From: Diabrotica undecimpunctata
Lineage: Eukaryota > Arthropoda > Insecta > Coleoptera > Chrysomelidae
NCBI RefSeq assembly: GCF_040954645.1
Contig: NC_092807.1
Coordinates: 50,042,991 to 50,106,990 of the forward strand
Length of the DNA: 64,000 nucleotides
Reading direction: 5' to 3'
Shown: positions 1-11,778 of the stretch, in pieces
Layout of the letters: every line of letters begins with the position of its first letter
Numbering within the stretch: position 1 is the stretch's first letter
The notes under the pieces: model-generated
The model's input: only the letters and a program-made list of their open reading frames with translations
The model's database searches: none
Told to the model about the DNA's origin: nothing
Program-made: the position numbers and the translations under genes

Positions 1-1490
1 CTGAATTCCGCAACGTTAAGTAAACATTTTAACTTATAAAATGATGTTAATATGCTCATAAGACATAACAAAGAAGACTAACAAGCTTTATTTTATTGTC
101 GAAAATACTCGTCTCCTGTCTCTAGTAGCCCAATAATTTTCTATAAAATAAGACATTGTGTATATTCCGTTGCATTTACTATCATTGTTTTTTGTAACTG
201 ACTTCGTGACTGGCTGGGCCAGCATGGGCAGGATAGTTATATATTTTTAAGTGTCGGTAAATAGCTTTGACTTTATTTGTGCAAGTCAAATTGGTCATTC
301 AAGGAAAACCAACCCTTATGATATTGTATTAAAATTGTTATATATTTTTGTAGAAATATTTTAAGTTTATTTTATATTTACTTTGTCCCTAGAAGCAGTA
401 TCTTACATATTTATCCATGTGTATAAATATAGGGATAAGGAAAACATTCGTTAAAAATACATTTACATATGTTAGATTAACGTGCAAAAATAATATATTT
501 GTATATTTCTGAATGTATAAAAATAAGTATTGATTAATTGTAAAAATATTTCATAATACGTTTTCGGCAAACAGTACAATTAAATATAAAAAAGTGTTTA
601 TTGCGTTTAATTTTTTCTTTCCTATCTCCATTTACAAAAAAGATTTCCTCACGTGTAGATGGTTCAAAAATGGACGGAAAAGTTTGATATGCTATATTCT
701 GCCCGCAAAAAAAGTATAAAGATAAACAACAGATTACCTGACAAAATGACAACTTTCATAGTCATAGCTGAACTCATAGCAGTCAAAGAAGCCTACAAAA
801 TATGTATGAATCAAAAAGAACTAAACTGTTATACTTACAGACTTACCGGTCTCTCAAACGGACGAAATGGCAGGGGCACTACAACAATTCAGACAAAGAC
901 AAAAAAATATAAAAACATCCAACCTACACTTTCCTTCAAGACATGGTTTAAGTAACTTTCCAACAGAATCTTCATCAAAACTATTTGTCCAATAAGAAGC
1001 AATCATTGTATGACTCCAGTCTACAAAAGAAAAATGGGATTGGCAAGTAATAATAAATCTATATGTGGGGAGTTAGCTGATCTACAACAAATGCTGTCAG
1101 AATGTCCTTTACATTTTATTGAAATGTCAAATTTTTATAACAATTTCGTTCAGGTTAATGTTTAGTTACCTTTTAATCTAACATATCTTTTAGAGTCAAA
1201 GAATCTAGATCTATATAAAATTTTATACAGTGATATTAATTGTTTAAAATTAAAGCTCTGACAAAAAAAAACAAAAAATAAAAAAAATTACTAAAGATTA
1301 AAAAAAAATTTAATAAAATAAATAAAAAAAAGTTAGTAAGAAGATCTAAACCTCCGAGGTGTCGAATCGGGTTTATGTCTAAACGTAGTAATAAAAAAAG
1401 TAAAAAAAAATAAAGTAAAACAGAGTAAACAACTAGTAAATAAGTTTCCAACATGTCATGTCTTAACTATCAATGCAATACAATAGTTAT
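1..1490. other. No gene recognised
   Basis: AT-rich sequence with only short, unconvincing frames on both strands. Positions 1255-1420 are strongly A-rich on the + strand, which produces a hydrophobic-looking minus-strand frame of no value. I see no splice-consistent exon or known element here. Confidence 0.5.
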
Positions 1491-1494
1491 AAAT

Positions 1495-1765
1495 GTATAT
1501 ACTGCCGTCCTAAGCAAGAAGGCAGTATCTCCAATTTTTACAATTTTCGAGTTTGCTCTTTTATATGGGTTCTTATACAAGTAGTTAATATACCTAACAA
1601 AGCAGTAAGCGTTCATTCCTTGGTCTGGTAGACTATTAACATTGCAGTAACTCAACTTGTTGTTAGGCATTCCTTAGTTAAAAGGCAGTAAGTACCTTAT
1701 ACAAGCCTAAAAGGTAATATCTCCTACAGAAAATAGAGATACTGCTTTTTAATCTAGCACCTGCT
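1495..1765. repeat. Interspersed repeat with ATACTGCC...GGCAGTAT ends
   Basis: It starts with ATACTGCCGTCCTAAGCAAG followed by AAGGCAGTATCTCC, and carries further GCAGTA motifs up to about 1750 (AGATACTGCTTTTTAA). The same ATACTGCCGTCCTAAGCA block recurs inverted at 27303-27325. I take it as a degraded non-autonomous DNA element; the family is unknown to me. Confidence 0.5.
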
Positions 1766-2039
1766 TGAGTTTATCGCGACATGACCCACCACACATTTAT
1801 ATCACGATATCACAATTTTTAGTTTCTGTGTGTAAACAGTGAAGCCGGAAGCATGAGTAAGTTTCTTTCAGTTTATTCTAATTAGTCACACTGTGTGTAC
1901 GTGTTCATATCAATAATAAAGATTACAGTACATTTACTTCTTTCAAAAAGTTTTAGGCATGTATTATTATCGACTCGATTGTTAATAGGTCTATTGTCAT
2001 ATATTATTTTGTTACAGTTAACCTAAAGAAATTTAAAAC

Positions 2040-2393
2040 ATGGGAACCCGTGGTAAGAAAATGGTGCAGACAATGGAAGTTATCAATCCAAGTTATGGTG
2101 AGGAACCGCGTGACAGTGAAGAGACAGAAGGTAAAATATATATTAACTTAGAACCCGTTAGGCTACAAATCTCCGAAAGTGAAAATTTAGCTTTGCCAGC
2201 TACATCCACTTTAACGAGTTTTCAGGCTGATTCTGATGACTCACTTAAAGACCCTTTTTGCAGTCTAGTTCAGATGGTAGCGTTGGAATTCGCGACACAA
2301 TTAGTCTCATTTAGCATAATTAGAGCCGCTTCTTTGATTTTTCTCTTTTTACCATCCGTTTCTTTTAAGACTATATTTGAATCATTCCATTGA
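2040..2393 (+). CDS. Hypothetical protein, possible first coding exon
   Basis: A 117-codon frame opens with MGTRGKKMVQ, a basic start, followed by an acidic Ser/Glu-rich stretch. The last 30 or so residues become hydrophobic and look like read-through past an exon end. A plausible 161-bp leader intron precedes it: donor GTAAGT at 1857 and acceptor TTACAG ending at 2017. I do not recognise the protein with certainty. The opening resembles the starts of some insect transposon-derived proteins related to the element at 52271-53700, but that is from memory and weak. No further exon could be linked downstream. It may be a true exon or the decayed start of a transposase gene. Confidence 0.3.
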   Translation: MGTRGKKMVQTMEVINPSYGEEPRDSEETEGKIYINLEPVRLQISESENLALPATSTLTSFQADSDDSLKDPFCSLVQMVALEFATQLVSFSIIRAASLIFLFLPSVSFKTIFESFH

Positions 2394-2659
2394 ACCGTAT
2401 GTTCATTATCTCATACGTGTTTACATATTTGAGATCTATCAAATTCTCTATTTTTAATATAGGATTGATGTTCACTTATTGAATTCCTCGGCAGAATGTA
2501 GTAGGATCTGGTTACCCATATTGAAAGAGGAAGTTATTAAAAGGAAAATACTAGTATTGGTAAGTCAGTAACATATAGAGGATACAACATTTATGTTTTT
2601 TAAATAACAAACATATAAAATCAGAATTTGGTGTTTATTGAAGGTAAACTAAATGAACG

Positions 2660-3190
2660 ACCAAATACTTACCATGTCGGGATAGTATTATGAGGTTTTT
2701 TCCTGGGTTTTCCCTCATAATTTACTATGGAATCACTAACAGGAGTATTTTACTGTCATCATGGCATGTATTTGTCTTTTTAAAGACGAATTACATGCTA
2801 GGATCTTTTCTGACGGATATTCTCAAGCTAAAGTTGATTTCATGTAATCGAATGAACTATCTTATAAGTAAAGTCGTCCCAGGAACGCAACTCAACAATA
2901 TTGGCAATATCATTTTAAAGTCATCTACTTTAAAATGTATAATGTCTGTCTGAATTGTTAATATAGATGAGTCAGATAAAATTAAATTATTAGAAGAATT
3001 TTGCACTAAGTAACAAAAAAACAAAATTTGTTTAATTTACTAATGTTTGTATTTTGAGAACGATTTCCGAAGTGGAAATTGAAACGTCAATAAACGTACT
3101 TTAACCTTTAATTGTGACTTATTCCCATTTAAATAGTAATTAGTTTAAAATGCCACAAGAAAATAGCTTCAGAACAATATCATCAATTTA
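2660..3190 (+). repeat. Interspersed repeat, copy A of the hairpin family
   Basis: Positions 2813-3112 match, in reverse, 21567-21858. The diagnostic core (CGATTTCCGAAGTGGAAATT then GAAACGTCAATAAACG) lies at about 3060-3100, followed by a TTATTCCCATTTAAA block and ATGCCACAAGAAAATAGC near 3150. Related copies occur at 12235-12387, 17765-17805, 21567-22050, 51905-52040 and 56825-56990. It may be the end of a retroelement, possibly Penelope-like, but no coding sequence is attached to prove it. Confidence 0.7.
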
Positions 3191-4439
3191 CAAAATAAAC
3201 CATACAACACCACGAACCTACTTGAAAGACATGGTTGAAGTTGTTGCTAAGCGAGGTATCTTTAATTTATTTTATACTAGTTAGACAATCCTTATGGAAC
3301 AAACGTTTGATTTTTATTCTGCCGTCATATGGCGGCCTCTAGTCATAAATTTAAAAAACTATTAACAGAAACTTAATTCTCAGCAGGATTCTATTCGAGT
3401 ATATTTTTACCTGTCTGGTAAATAATGCAAACCTGTACACGGGTGCCAGATTGTGAAGAAAATATAAGATTTTAATAAAATGCTTATTGTTATTATCGTT
3501 GTATGCGTTTTGTGAAACATAACTTGACTATTTCGAGCGAATATTTCAAATTGTTTTTCTACTTTGAGACTTGATAAATCTAAACCGGTTAGTAATCTAT
3601 TTAAATGAAGCAGTTAAATGCTGCCTTTTTTTAATTTTCATTAGTTTACCAGATATTTAATTTGGTTATATGATTTGTTAGAAAAGGATTAAATATTTAA
3701 TTGAAATATCTATAACTCGACTGCTATCGTCTTAGAACACTCATGCGGAGGTTTATTTTTTAGTCAAGACTTGAGTTTTATCATTGTTTAAAAAAAATCT
3801 TTTTAAACAATGGTTTTATGTATGTTTTGAGAAAATTAAATTTTCAATCTTTTAATCTTTAAAATGACGTTTAAAAATATAGTAAATTTATGGGTATGGT
3901 TTTTTGATAATGGTTTTGAAACAAATAAACAGATCGATATGCCACAACAAGAGGCAACACATATTTAGGGACAAATTAATTTATGTGTTGGGATAAAAGG
4001 AATAATAATTAACAAAACTTTAATAAATAGTACCCTTTATTTTATTTATTTATGTATTTTATAATATACACACCATTTTTGTATTTCTGTTTACATAAAT
4101 GAGAATGTTTTTTTCAATCAACTCGCCCGATATGACTGTTTATGCAAAAATTAAATTCACGTTATTTTAATAGTTAGATAACACTTATGAAAATTCTAAT
4201 ATTTACACCATAGACAATATTAACAAAATAATAATTCAAGGTAAAAAAACAAAACAAAATTGTTTACATTAATAGTTATAGAAATTGATTGTAACATTGT
4301 TTGCATGAACTAAAATAAGCAATGTATGAGTTGGATCTATGTATGAACCAGCAATACTAGTTTAAAAATATTAGATCGATGTTTAACTACAATGGTATCA
4401 AGTCCAACAAACGTTATGATAGCAAAGTGTTCAAGAAAA
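3191..4439. other. No gene recognised
   Basis: AT-rich with poly-A/T runs. Both strands were scanned for known domains and splice-consistent exons and none is convincing. Confidence 0.45.
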
Positions 4440-4880
4440 ACTGCAGCAGAAAACTGAGTTTGTGGCTTTTGTGCAGTTTGTACAGATTTTGTCCTAATCT
4501 TAACCAGTCTCTTTTTTTAGTGCTGTTATGCGAGTTTTAAGAAGATTAATCCGTATTCGAGATGCATGTAATCTCCTTTAAAGTGTGTGATAATTATGAA
4601 ATCTTTTTTTCTTGACCAATGGTGATAACGGCATATCTAAAAAGCTCATCAACAAAATCGTCAAGTTCAGAATTATCACTGTGCGAAACAGTATTGGCAC
4701 TGGTTGATGGTTGTTTTTCTATTGAATACGTATGAAAAACGCGTGGTGTCGTTAACGAACCTTCCTCTTCTACCTCACTATATTTTTTTGGTATAGCAGT
4801 ACTGGGTAAATATTTTGCATTTAAATATTTTTGGTCAAAATGCTTACTGCATAGATTTTTTTTTTAATCGGGTAGCTCCA
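4440..4880 (-). pseudogene. THAP-domain protein fragment
   Basis: Read on the minus strand from about 4880, the frame gives LCSKHFDQKYLNAKYLP followed by TAIPKKYSEVEEEG. This fits the second half of a THAP zinc finger (C-x2-H: CSKHF, then a nonpolar-AIPKKY ending). A Ser/Thr-rich linker follows, then KKRLVKIRTKS. THAP domains bind DNA and occur in P-element-type transposases and their host derivatives. The first CxxC half is not present contiguously, and stops interrupt the frame near the start and around 4590. A second THAP fragment lies at 11457-11778 on the same strand. Either a transposon relic or a decayed host gene is possible. Confidence 0.5.
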
Positions 4881-5020
4881 GACTTTCCAATGCAGAATTA
4901 CCTACAACAATATTATTATTAACACAACTGAAAAAAAGCAACTTTCTGCACAATAAATTAAAAAAACAATTTAAGTTCTGTATTATTTAAGATATAGATA
5001 ACTTGGCAGTTATGCCATAT

Positions 5021-5023
<3 letters not shown>

Positions 5024-5083
<60 letters not shown>
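5024..5083. repeat. (TA)n microsatellite
   Basis: About 30 uninterrupted TA units directly precede the Penelope-like RT fragment. Confidence 0.95.
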
Positions 5084-5084
<1 letters not shown>

Positions 5085-5086
<2 letters not shown>

Positions 5087-5304
5087 TTTTGATAGTCCTA
5101 TGGGATCTAGTCATGGATGATGTTATTAGTGATTGTATCAACAATTACACTTTTTTCATTCCTTTTATTAAAAGATATGTAGATGATTTAGTTTTGGCAC
5201 TTCCTAAGCACAAAATTAATGAAATAGTCAACATTTTCAACAATCATAATCAACATATACAATTTACAGTTGAGGAAGAGGTAGATGATTCTCTAGTTCC
5301 TTAG
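5085..5304 (+). pseudogene. Penelope-like retroelement RT fragment
   Basis: The frame reads LVMDDVISDCINN, then IKRYVDDLVLALPKHKINE and QHIQFTVEEEVDDS. YVDD is the catalytic box of a reverse transcriptase. The spacing to INEIVNIFNNHN and QFTVEEE is what I expect from Penelope-like elements, where the next motif is usually SLPFLD. The text just upstream (PMGS) resembles the preceding RT motif but is joined to the catalytic region by a deletion. The frame stops at 5304, exactly where sequence homologous to a minus-strand Jockey-like LINE begins. It is a scrap of about 70 codons, not functional. Confidence 0.7.
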
Positions 5305-7860
5305 AGAAGGTTTCAAGTCCAGTGTTTTATACAGGTTGGTGAATTGTTTGCAGTCGGTAAGTTTGGTATGGTTGATTCGTAGTCTTCTAATAGTCGATGC
5401 TTCTCTTCTAGTTATGAAGTCTAGGGAGAGATGACCAATAAAAGATTAAAGTTTATGAAAAGTTGTTTTGCTCTTTTGCTATAAGTTTTGTCAAATATCC
5501 TCTACTGACTTTTTAAAAACGAATTTCGAGATTCGTTAGATAGTTGAATTGGGGTGACTTCAGTCACCCCATGGTTGGTAGCTTCTTTGGCAAAATTATC
5601 TGCTGTTTTATTACCAGTAGTTCCGGTGTGAGAAGGCAGCCATATGAGAGAGACTTACATCGTAAGCAGAGAGATTTTGGTATATGTCATGAATGTTTTG
5701 AACTAATAGGTGGTCAGTGAAAATTGTATTGACTAAATGGATATATGAAAGTTAATCTGAACAAATGGCAATATGTCTGTTTTGATGGGAGATGCATTTA
5801 AAAGCCAACAGAATACTATATAGTTCGCCTGTGCAAACGTTGCATATTAAGGGTAACCCAGATGATCTTACAAGTTCATGTTTAGTGGTTACTGCGCAAC
5901 CAATATCAGTGGTAGTTTTAGAAGCATCTGTATAGAGAATTAAATTCTAAAAATGATTTCTTTATAAGAAGGTTAGAAGATTCAAGTTTATTAAAAATGG
6001 TGAGTGAGGTATATATTGAAGGGAGATCTTTAGCCCAGAGGGGAAGTAAAGTTAGAGGAAATGAACTAGTCTGAAAAAGGTCAATATTTTTAAGTAGTGG
6101 ACAAATTAATTGAGGTATAGGTTTTATGATAAGGTGTTGGTTATTGTTAGTGGAAGAAGACGCCATTGTGGCAATTAGGGAATGAACGGGATTAAATGGA
6201 TTTGCGGATGTTGATGCAGCATACGAAAGTAGAAGTGATTATCGTCTTAGGGTAGGAGAAAGTTCATTAGATTCACGTTATACACTCTCAATAGGACTAA
6301 AGCGAAAAGCGCTCAGACCTAGAAGTTTTATCGGCACCCCATTGAAGATGACTGAGGGTTTTAAAACAAACAAACAAACTTTTAAAACAATTGATTTTAA
6401 GTTCAGAGATTTGACTCTTTCAATTTAATCTGGAGTCAAACATAAAACCGAGAATTTTACATTAATTAACAGCAGAAAGTAGAGAATTGTTAAATAAAAT
6501 TTTGGTTAAGGGAGTGAAAATTCTTCTGGAAAATTTTACTAATTTGGTTTTGTTCTCAGTGAGTGATAATCCTAGTTCGTTAGATCTATCTTGAAGTAGA
6601 TTTACTACACTTTGTATAAGTTTATATGAGGTTGGGACCTCACTAGGGTTGAGTTACCAGTGGATATGATAACATTTGCCATGTTATTATATCCACTGGT
6701 AGCTTTAACATCCTAATATATAAGACTAAATAATGTAAACTAAATTGTAACATATAACTTTTAACGGGTTTTTACCCAGATATTTAGCGGCTCAAAACAT
6801 GTTCACCTAGACACCGATGATGGAATATAGATTCCAAAAACCTTTTGTCTTCATGACATAGCCCATTTGGGTTTTTTAATTTATATACCTTTTATAATGG
6901 ATTTTAACAAAAATTTTTTTGTAATGATTTTTCTTTTATATTAGTATATATTAGGGCAAGATCGTTCATTAACGATTGTCAGCGGTATGTCAGTGGTAAA
7001 TTTACTGGCTTCATTTAGAGGGTCGTTGGTGCCTACGGAATTTTCGAGAAATTTTTCAAGATAATTCTAGAAAACCCTAATTTTTGTAAATTTATAGGAT
7101 TTGAGTGCAGCTTTTAGTTCGAAATAGTTTATAAAAGAGTTCGGATAATTGGTATCTTGTGAAACTAAGGATGAATAAGGAAAGGGTGAAGGAAGAAAAG
7201 AGTATATATGGTTAGGTCCAGATTTGTTCCAAAACTTTTATTTTATCAAGTATAACCTTTTGATTAAAAAAGGGATTGGATATTTTAAGGTTATTTTTTA
7301 TTAACAATTTTTTTTTCAAACTAGACTTGGGCTAGTATTTGAAGTACATAAAGTTTTCTTACTTAATTAAATATCGTGTCTAAATTTGGCAAAAGATGAA
7401 GTAAAAATATACAAAGAGCAGAAAACTCATGATATATGCCTATTGATCATCTGATGTTCCGTATTTCTTAGGGACTGTTCGATTAGTGAATGCGGGATGG
7501 AAGGAGATACATTTGAAATAAGGATTCTTTTGGTCGCAGAAAGAAGCCTGCAGATAAAGATGCCGGTGAAATTAATTATGACGTTCGATGTATTAGTTGA
7601 TCAACGATGTCAGTAGAAGTGAGGAAAATGTAGATTCGATTATTCGAAATGCGAGATTTAAAAGTAATATTTTTTGGATAAACTATTTTACCAATTTCTT
7701 TAATATATTCAAATAAAACAGTATTCAAAATGGAGTGCATGACAATAACTTGTCCCCTTTTAGAAAACGAACGGGAAGGAGGTCTAGAGACTGCGGCAAC
7801 GACATATGATTTTGGGTTGAAACTGGAGTTGTTTTGTGTAAATGTAAATATTTAATTACT
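5305..7860 (-). pseudogene. Jockey-like non-LTR retrotransposon, internally deleted
   Basis: Read on the minus strand, 7850-7250 contains ORF1-like sequence (SRPPSRSFSKRGQVIVMHS, then YPKNITFKSRISNNRIYIF). About 6650-6180 carries the end of the RT region (LSLTENKTKLVKFSRR, KILGFMFDSRLN, LSHLQWGADKT). About 5940-5590 is an RNase H domain (ILYTDASKTTTDIGCAVTT, then a GELYSILLAFK helix, then HTGTTGNKTADNFAKEAT). The C-terminal tail (RINHTKLTDCKQF) ends near 5305. Stops and frameshifts are frequent, and most of the RT between ORF1 and its C-terminus is missing. The order ORF1-RT-RNase H on one strand supports a single element of the Jockey/I group. RNase H catalytic Asp (YTDAS) and Glu (GELYS) are still visible. 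Confidence 0.75.
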
Positions 7861-7869
7861 GTTCATGAT

Positions 7870-8269
7870 GTGTAGTTCTGGTTACCCAGACCGTAACACA
7901 ATACCTAAACGTGAGTACCTAAAGGACCCTCTCCCAAACTGGAAAGAAAGAAAAAAAGGATCTCACCTATTTCTTGGGATTTTCTCTGGTTTTCTTTAAT
8001 TAAACCAATATAGCCACAATTAAATTCGACTATTGAAATATAAAACCAAATTTGATACTCGTCTTCTTATCACATTGTGATTAAAGAACTTCGCTTCGTA
8101 TTGTTAACTCGTCGATGAATTAATTTATCTGTTTAACACTGTTTAAATCTTTAAAATCCATTAGGAACTTTAACAAGGGTGTTTAACCTTTGACAGTTAT
8201 TTGATGTTTTTTGAATCGATTATTTGAAGCTTTATTTATAAACTTCACCATTTTATTAAACTTATTATT
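7870..8269. other. No gene recognised
   Basis: AT-rich sequence between the LINE 5' end and the inverted-repeat block. Nothing recognised. Confidence 0.45.
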
Positions 8270-10290
8270 AAAAAAACGGTTTGCAAAAGTGCTTTTTAGC
8301 TTCTAAACATTTATACTACTTTTGATATTTTTCATGTCATACGGCTGTACGTAGGCTCAATGAAAAACTGGCGTAAAAGCACAATTTAAAAAAAAAACAG
8401 AACTTTCTATAACCACTAACAAGAAACAAGCTGAGATATTGCAGCGGACAGATCTCCCTTGCATTTTTCTGTGGCGATATTTTACGAGTACCATTATTTT
8501 AATGTTTCAAAACTAATTTACTTCTTTACTGTGTATGCTATTAATAAATCGAATTTTAAAAATTAGATATTCTTTTACAATGTTCAATTTTCAGCTCTTA
8601 ATGTTAATAAACAATGAAAATATTTGCAATTTCTTAAACAAGAAAAAATAATGCTATTAAAGTCGTTAAAGTCGGCTAGTTAAAGTTAACGAAGCTATAA
8701 AAAATCGATTGCTATTTACAAAATATCCCTAGAGTGACTGTTTGGACAAGTACAGTTGTTTAAATAATCGGTCTCCTGGATAAACAAATTGAATAACTCA
8801 TAAACTGTATGGTCGTTCTGTATGACATTTAGCACACTTTAAAAACTCATTAACTGCCATAATTTTAAATAGTTGTATTACATATCGTTATGCAAAAAGA
8901 AAGTTATTAACATTTATAAATTATACTTTAAAAATAAGGGTTTTTAAATTATCTCGGTCAATTCTTTATGTATTTTAATTATAAAAATATCAATATTAGA
9001 GAACATTTTATGATCTATAACTTTTATTTTAACGTTTTATGCGCATAAACTTTTTTCACTTTTTACGATTGTTTAAAAAAAAAGCAAAGCAAAATTAGCT
9101 AAAGTCTTCACATAATTGTCATCAGCTACCCCTCATATACCTTTTAGAGACTTTAAATATCTGTTTAAGATTTTTTCAGCTTTTTTAGAGTTGTAGATCA
9201 TAAAAAGTAATGTAACTTTTGAGAGTATCTAAATTAAAATACAAGAAACTATTAATCGAAATAGTTGCAAAAAACCTTATTTTTGCAGTTATTTATAAAT
9301 TAAAATAACTCTTTTTTGTGCAAAAACATATAACATAGCTCCTTGAAATTATGGAAATTAATAAGTTATTACAGTGCGCTAAATGTCAATCAGAGCAAAT
9401 AGTTTATAGGTTATTTAATCTGTTTATAAACATTTATATCTTTGATATCGTTTATGCCACAAACTTATATAGAGGCTAATGAAAAACTGATGAAAAACAC
9501 ACTTCCTAAAAAAAAGAATCTTCTATGACCATTACGAGCCAAGAGAGCATTTTATATTTAAAACCAAAGCATTTTATTCTTAAAATCATACTTCCATTGT
9601 CTATTAACAGTAAAAGCTGAAAATTGAAGAGACTCTAAATAAAGATCTGAATTGTGCGATCCAGCTTACAGATGCCATATGCGGTAAAGAAGTAAAAATT
9701 TATAACCCGTTAAAATGATGGTACTCGTAAAATACCTCTTCGCAAAAGTAGAATGGAGAACCATCTGAGCTCCGTTTTTTTGTAGATTTGAACTTTTTTA
9801 AAATAAATCGCGCTTGTAAAATTTGCAATATCTTGGCTTCTGTGGCACGTAAAACATAATTTTTTTTTTTTAACTGGGGTAGCTCAACAAAAAGTTGTTT
9901 AAATAATCGTTTTCCATGATAAACAAATCGTCACTATTTTTATTAGTTACATTACATACCATTATGCAAAAACAAAGTTATTAAAATTTATAAATTTCTG
10001 CAAAATCAAGGGTTTTTTGCAACTATTTTGATGAATTCTTTATATATTTTAATTTAGAAACTCACAAAAGGAAGAACTTTTTGAGATCTACAATTTTTAT
10101 TTTAACTATTTTTCTCTAAACTGGATAAAAAACGTTTTATAAGCAAAAGAATGACCTCTCACTTTTTAAAATTGTTTAAACAAAAACAAACCAAAATACC
10201 TGTATGTCTTCACAGATTTATTATTAACTAACACTCGTATATCTTTTAGAACCTTCAAATATCTTTATAAGATTTTTACGTGTAATCAAT
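8270..10290. repeat. Large imperfect inverted repeat with a third arm
   Basis: The left arm, about 8400-9110, matches the reverse complement of about 9150-9860, with an axis near 9130. Matching blocks include GATATTTTACGAGTACCAT (8480) against ATGGTACTCGTAAAATA (9718), and TGACATTTAGCACACT (8822) against AGTGCGCTAAATGTCA (9373). The stretch 9890-10290 is a further direct copy of about 8740-9200 (GTTGTTTAAATAATCG in both; TTTTATTTTAAC and CTTCACA blocks follow). Arms are clearly diverged, so the structure is old. No transposase lies inside. Confidence 0.75.
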
Positions 10291-11440
10291 GGTTTTTTTA
10301 CAGATGGACTGGTGTATAAATTAGTTCTCCGATAAAGATGAACTTATTTCTACTTTTCACTACAATAACTAAAAATAGGTAGCTAAAGAAATACATATTT
10401 AAATATCTAATATTTTGTTTATGTTTATTAACTTGATATTTATTCACTAATTTGTTTTTCCGAAGTTTATTATATCATAATTATAATACCAACGAAAACG
10501 AAAAATTCAAATGATGAATGAAAAAAAAATAAACATTTTTTTAAGTAAATTACGTAACGGAAACGGTGTAAAATAAAATAATATAAAAAAGTTTCTATTT
10601 ACTTACCAGAGTGTAATATCCATGTTTGACAAGCCGAAGATTTTTTGTCGGAAATCTTACATCGTCGGAAATCTTACGTCGGAAACATTCTTAAACCATG
10701 AATTTTGTATGATGATAAACCACATTTGTAATAACAACAAATATTAATTAATTTATACCGATTCATGGTCTGTTTTTTGTTAACATTTTTATTTGTAAGC
10801 AAACCTGTTGCGACTATGTCAGTGAAATATTGCAACGCTGGTGAATTTAATTCAATGGATCAAAAATGGACGTTTAGTTTAGTCTTTAACTTTTTCACAT
10901 AGCACCATCTAGTATAACGTATATCAAACAAACAATGGTATATTAAAATCTATTGAGACAGAAAGAGTGGTGACATCTAGTGACTGTCTCAATTAGAATC
11001 AAACAAATTTATACATTGCGTTGGCTAACTAGTTCTATTTAAACAATGGCTATGTATTAAGAACTTTTTATCTATTCGCAATAGCAAATTCCGACAGGGG
11101 GCGCTGAAGATTTCAAAGATGGACGATAACTTCGGCAAAACAAATCATTTGATCTCTAAGCTGTAAAATGTTTAATATAAATCATTTACACGTGTGTTTT
11201 GCCAAAGTAAAAGTTGGAGTACGTTCTTCAAAGTTTATTTGTTTGTGATTATAGTTTATACATAAGGTAATTGACTCCAAAACCTGAATAAAAATAAAAT
11301 TAAATGTTTGTTTTTCTACAGTATGTCTGAAACATGGGAAGTAAAATTTACATTATCTTAATTATTTATATGGTTGCAAGATCGGCAGAGATCTTTAGTT
11401 TAGGTTGAGGCAGTTTTTGGAGCTGGCCACGTTATATTTT
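10291..11440. other. No gene recognised; one small duplication
   Basis: The only local structure is a short direct repeat at about 10645-10690 (TCGGAAATCTTAC twice, then TCGGAAA). No supported exon. Confidence 0.4.
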
Positions 11441-11456
11441 GTAAATTACGCCTTAC

Positions 11457-11778
11457 GTTTTCTACTAATAACTTCATGAGACCGTAGGGGCAATTTATCT
11501 GATGGAACGGCATTTTTCTTCAGTCTTCTCAATTTAGTTTCAGGTGTTACTATAAAGTAAATTAAGTATAAATATATTAAAATATAATGCTTGGAAAGTA
11601 ATCGTTCTCAATAAAATGTAAACTGCACACAGTCATGTACTTGGTTATAGGTTTGCCAATTCGCAAAATGCATTGCCAAACTTTTCTCATATTCTCGTCC
11701 AGCGGAAACTTATGTATGGATTTTTTTGTGAATTATAATAGGAGGAACACTGCAATAGTTTTTTGAAGCCGAAGTCAT
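11457..11778 (-). pseudogene. THAP-domain exons, frameshifted
   Basis: A minus-strand ATG at 11778 opens MTSASKNYCSVP, followed after a shift in an A7 run by HKFPLDENMRKVWQCILR and MTVCSLHFIENDYFPS. These are the THAP signatures: an early Cys, then KFP, a central Trp, CSLHF. After an AT-rich gap, an acceptor (TTATAG, exon start 11549) leads into TPETKLRRLKKNAVPSDK, the conserved C-terminal part of the domain (..NAVPS). This exon reaches a possible donor, GTAAGG, near 11456. The donor after YFPS is not canonical GT (it reads AAGCATTA), and the frame is broken near KNP, so I call a pseudogene. The THAP family binds DNA; this could be a P-like transposase start. Confidence 0.6.

Noticed and set aside
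1236..1454. Hydrophobic minus-strand frame as a membrane protein
   Set aside because: Produced by an A-rich tract on the plus strand; low complexity.
3060..3110. Hammerhead ribozyme in the hairpin repeat
   Set aside because: The GAAAC part and a stem II-like hairpin are present but the CTGATGA core is absent in every copy (TTTTGAGAA or TTTTGAAAA instead).
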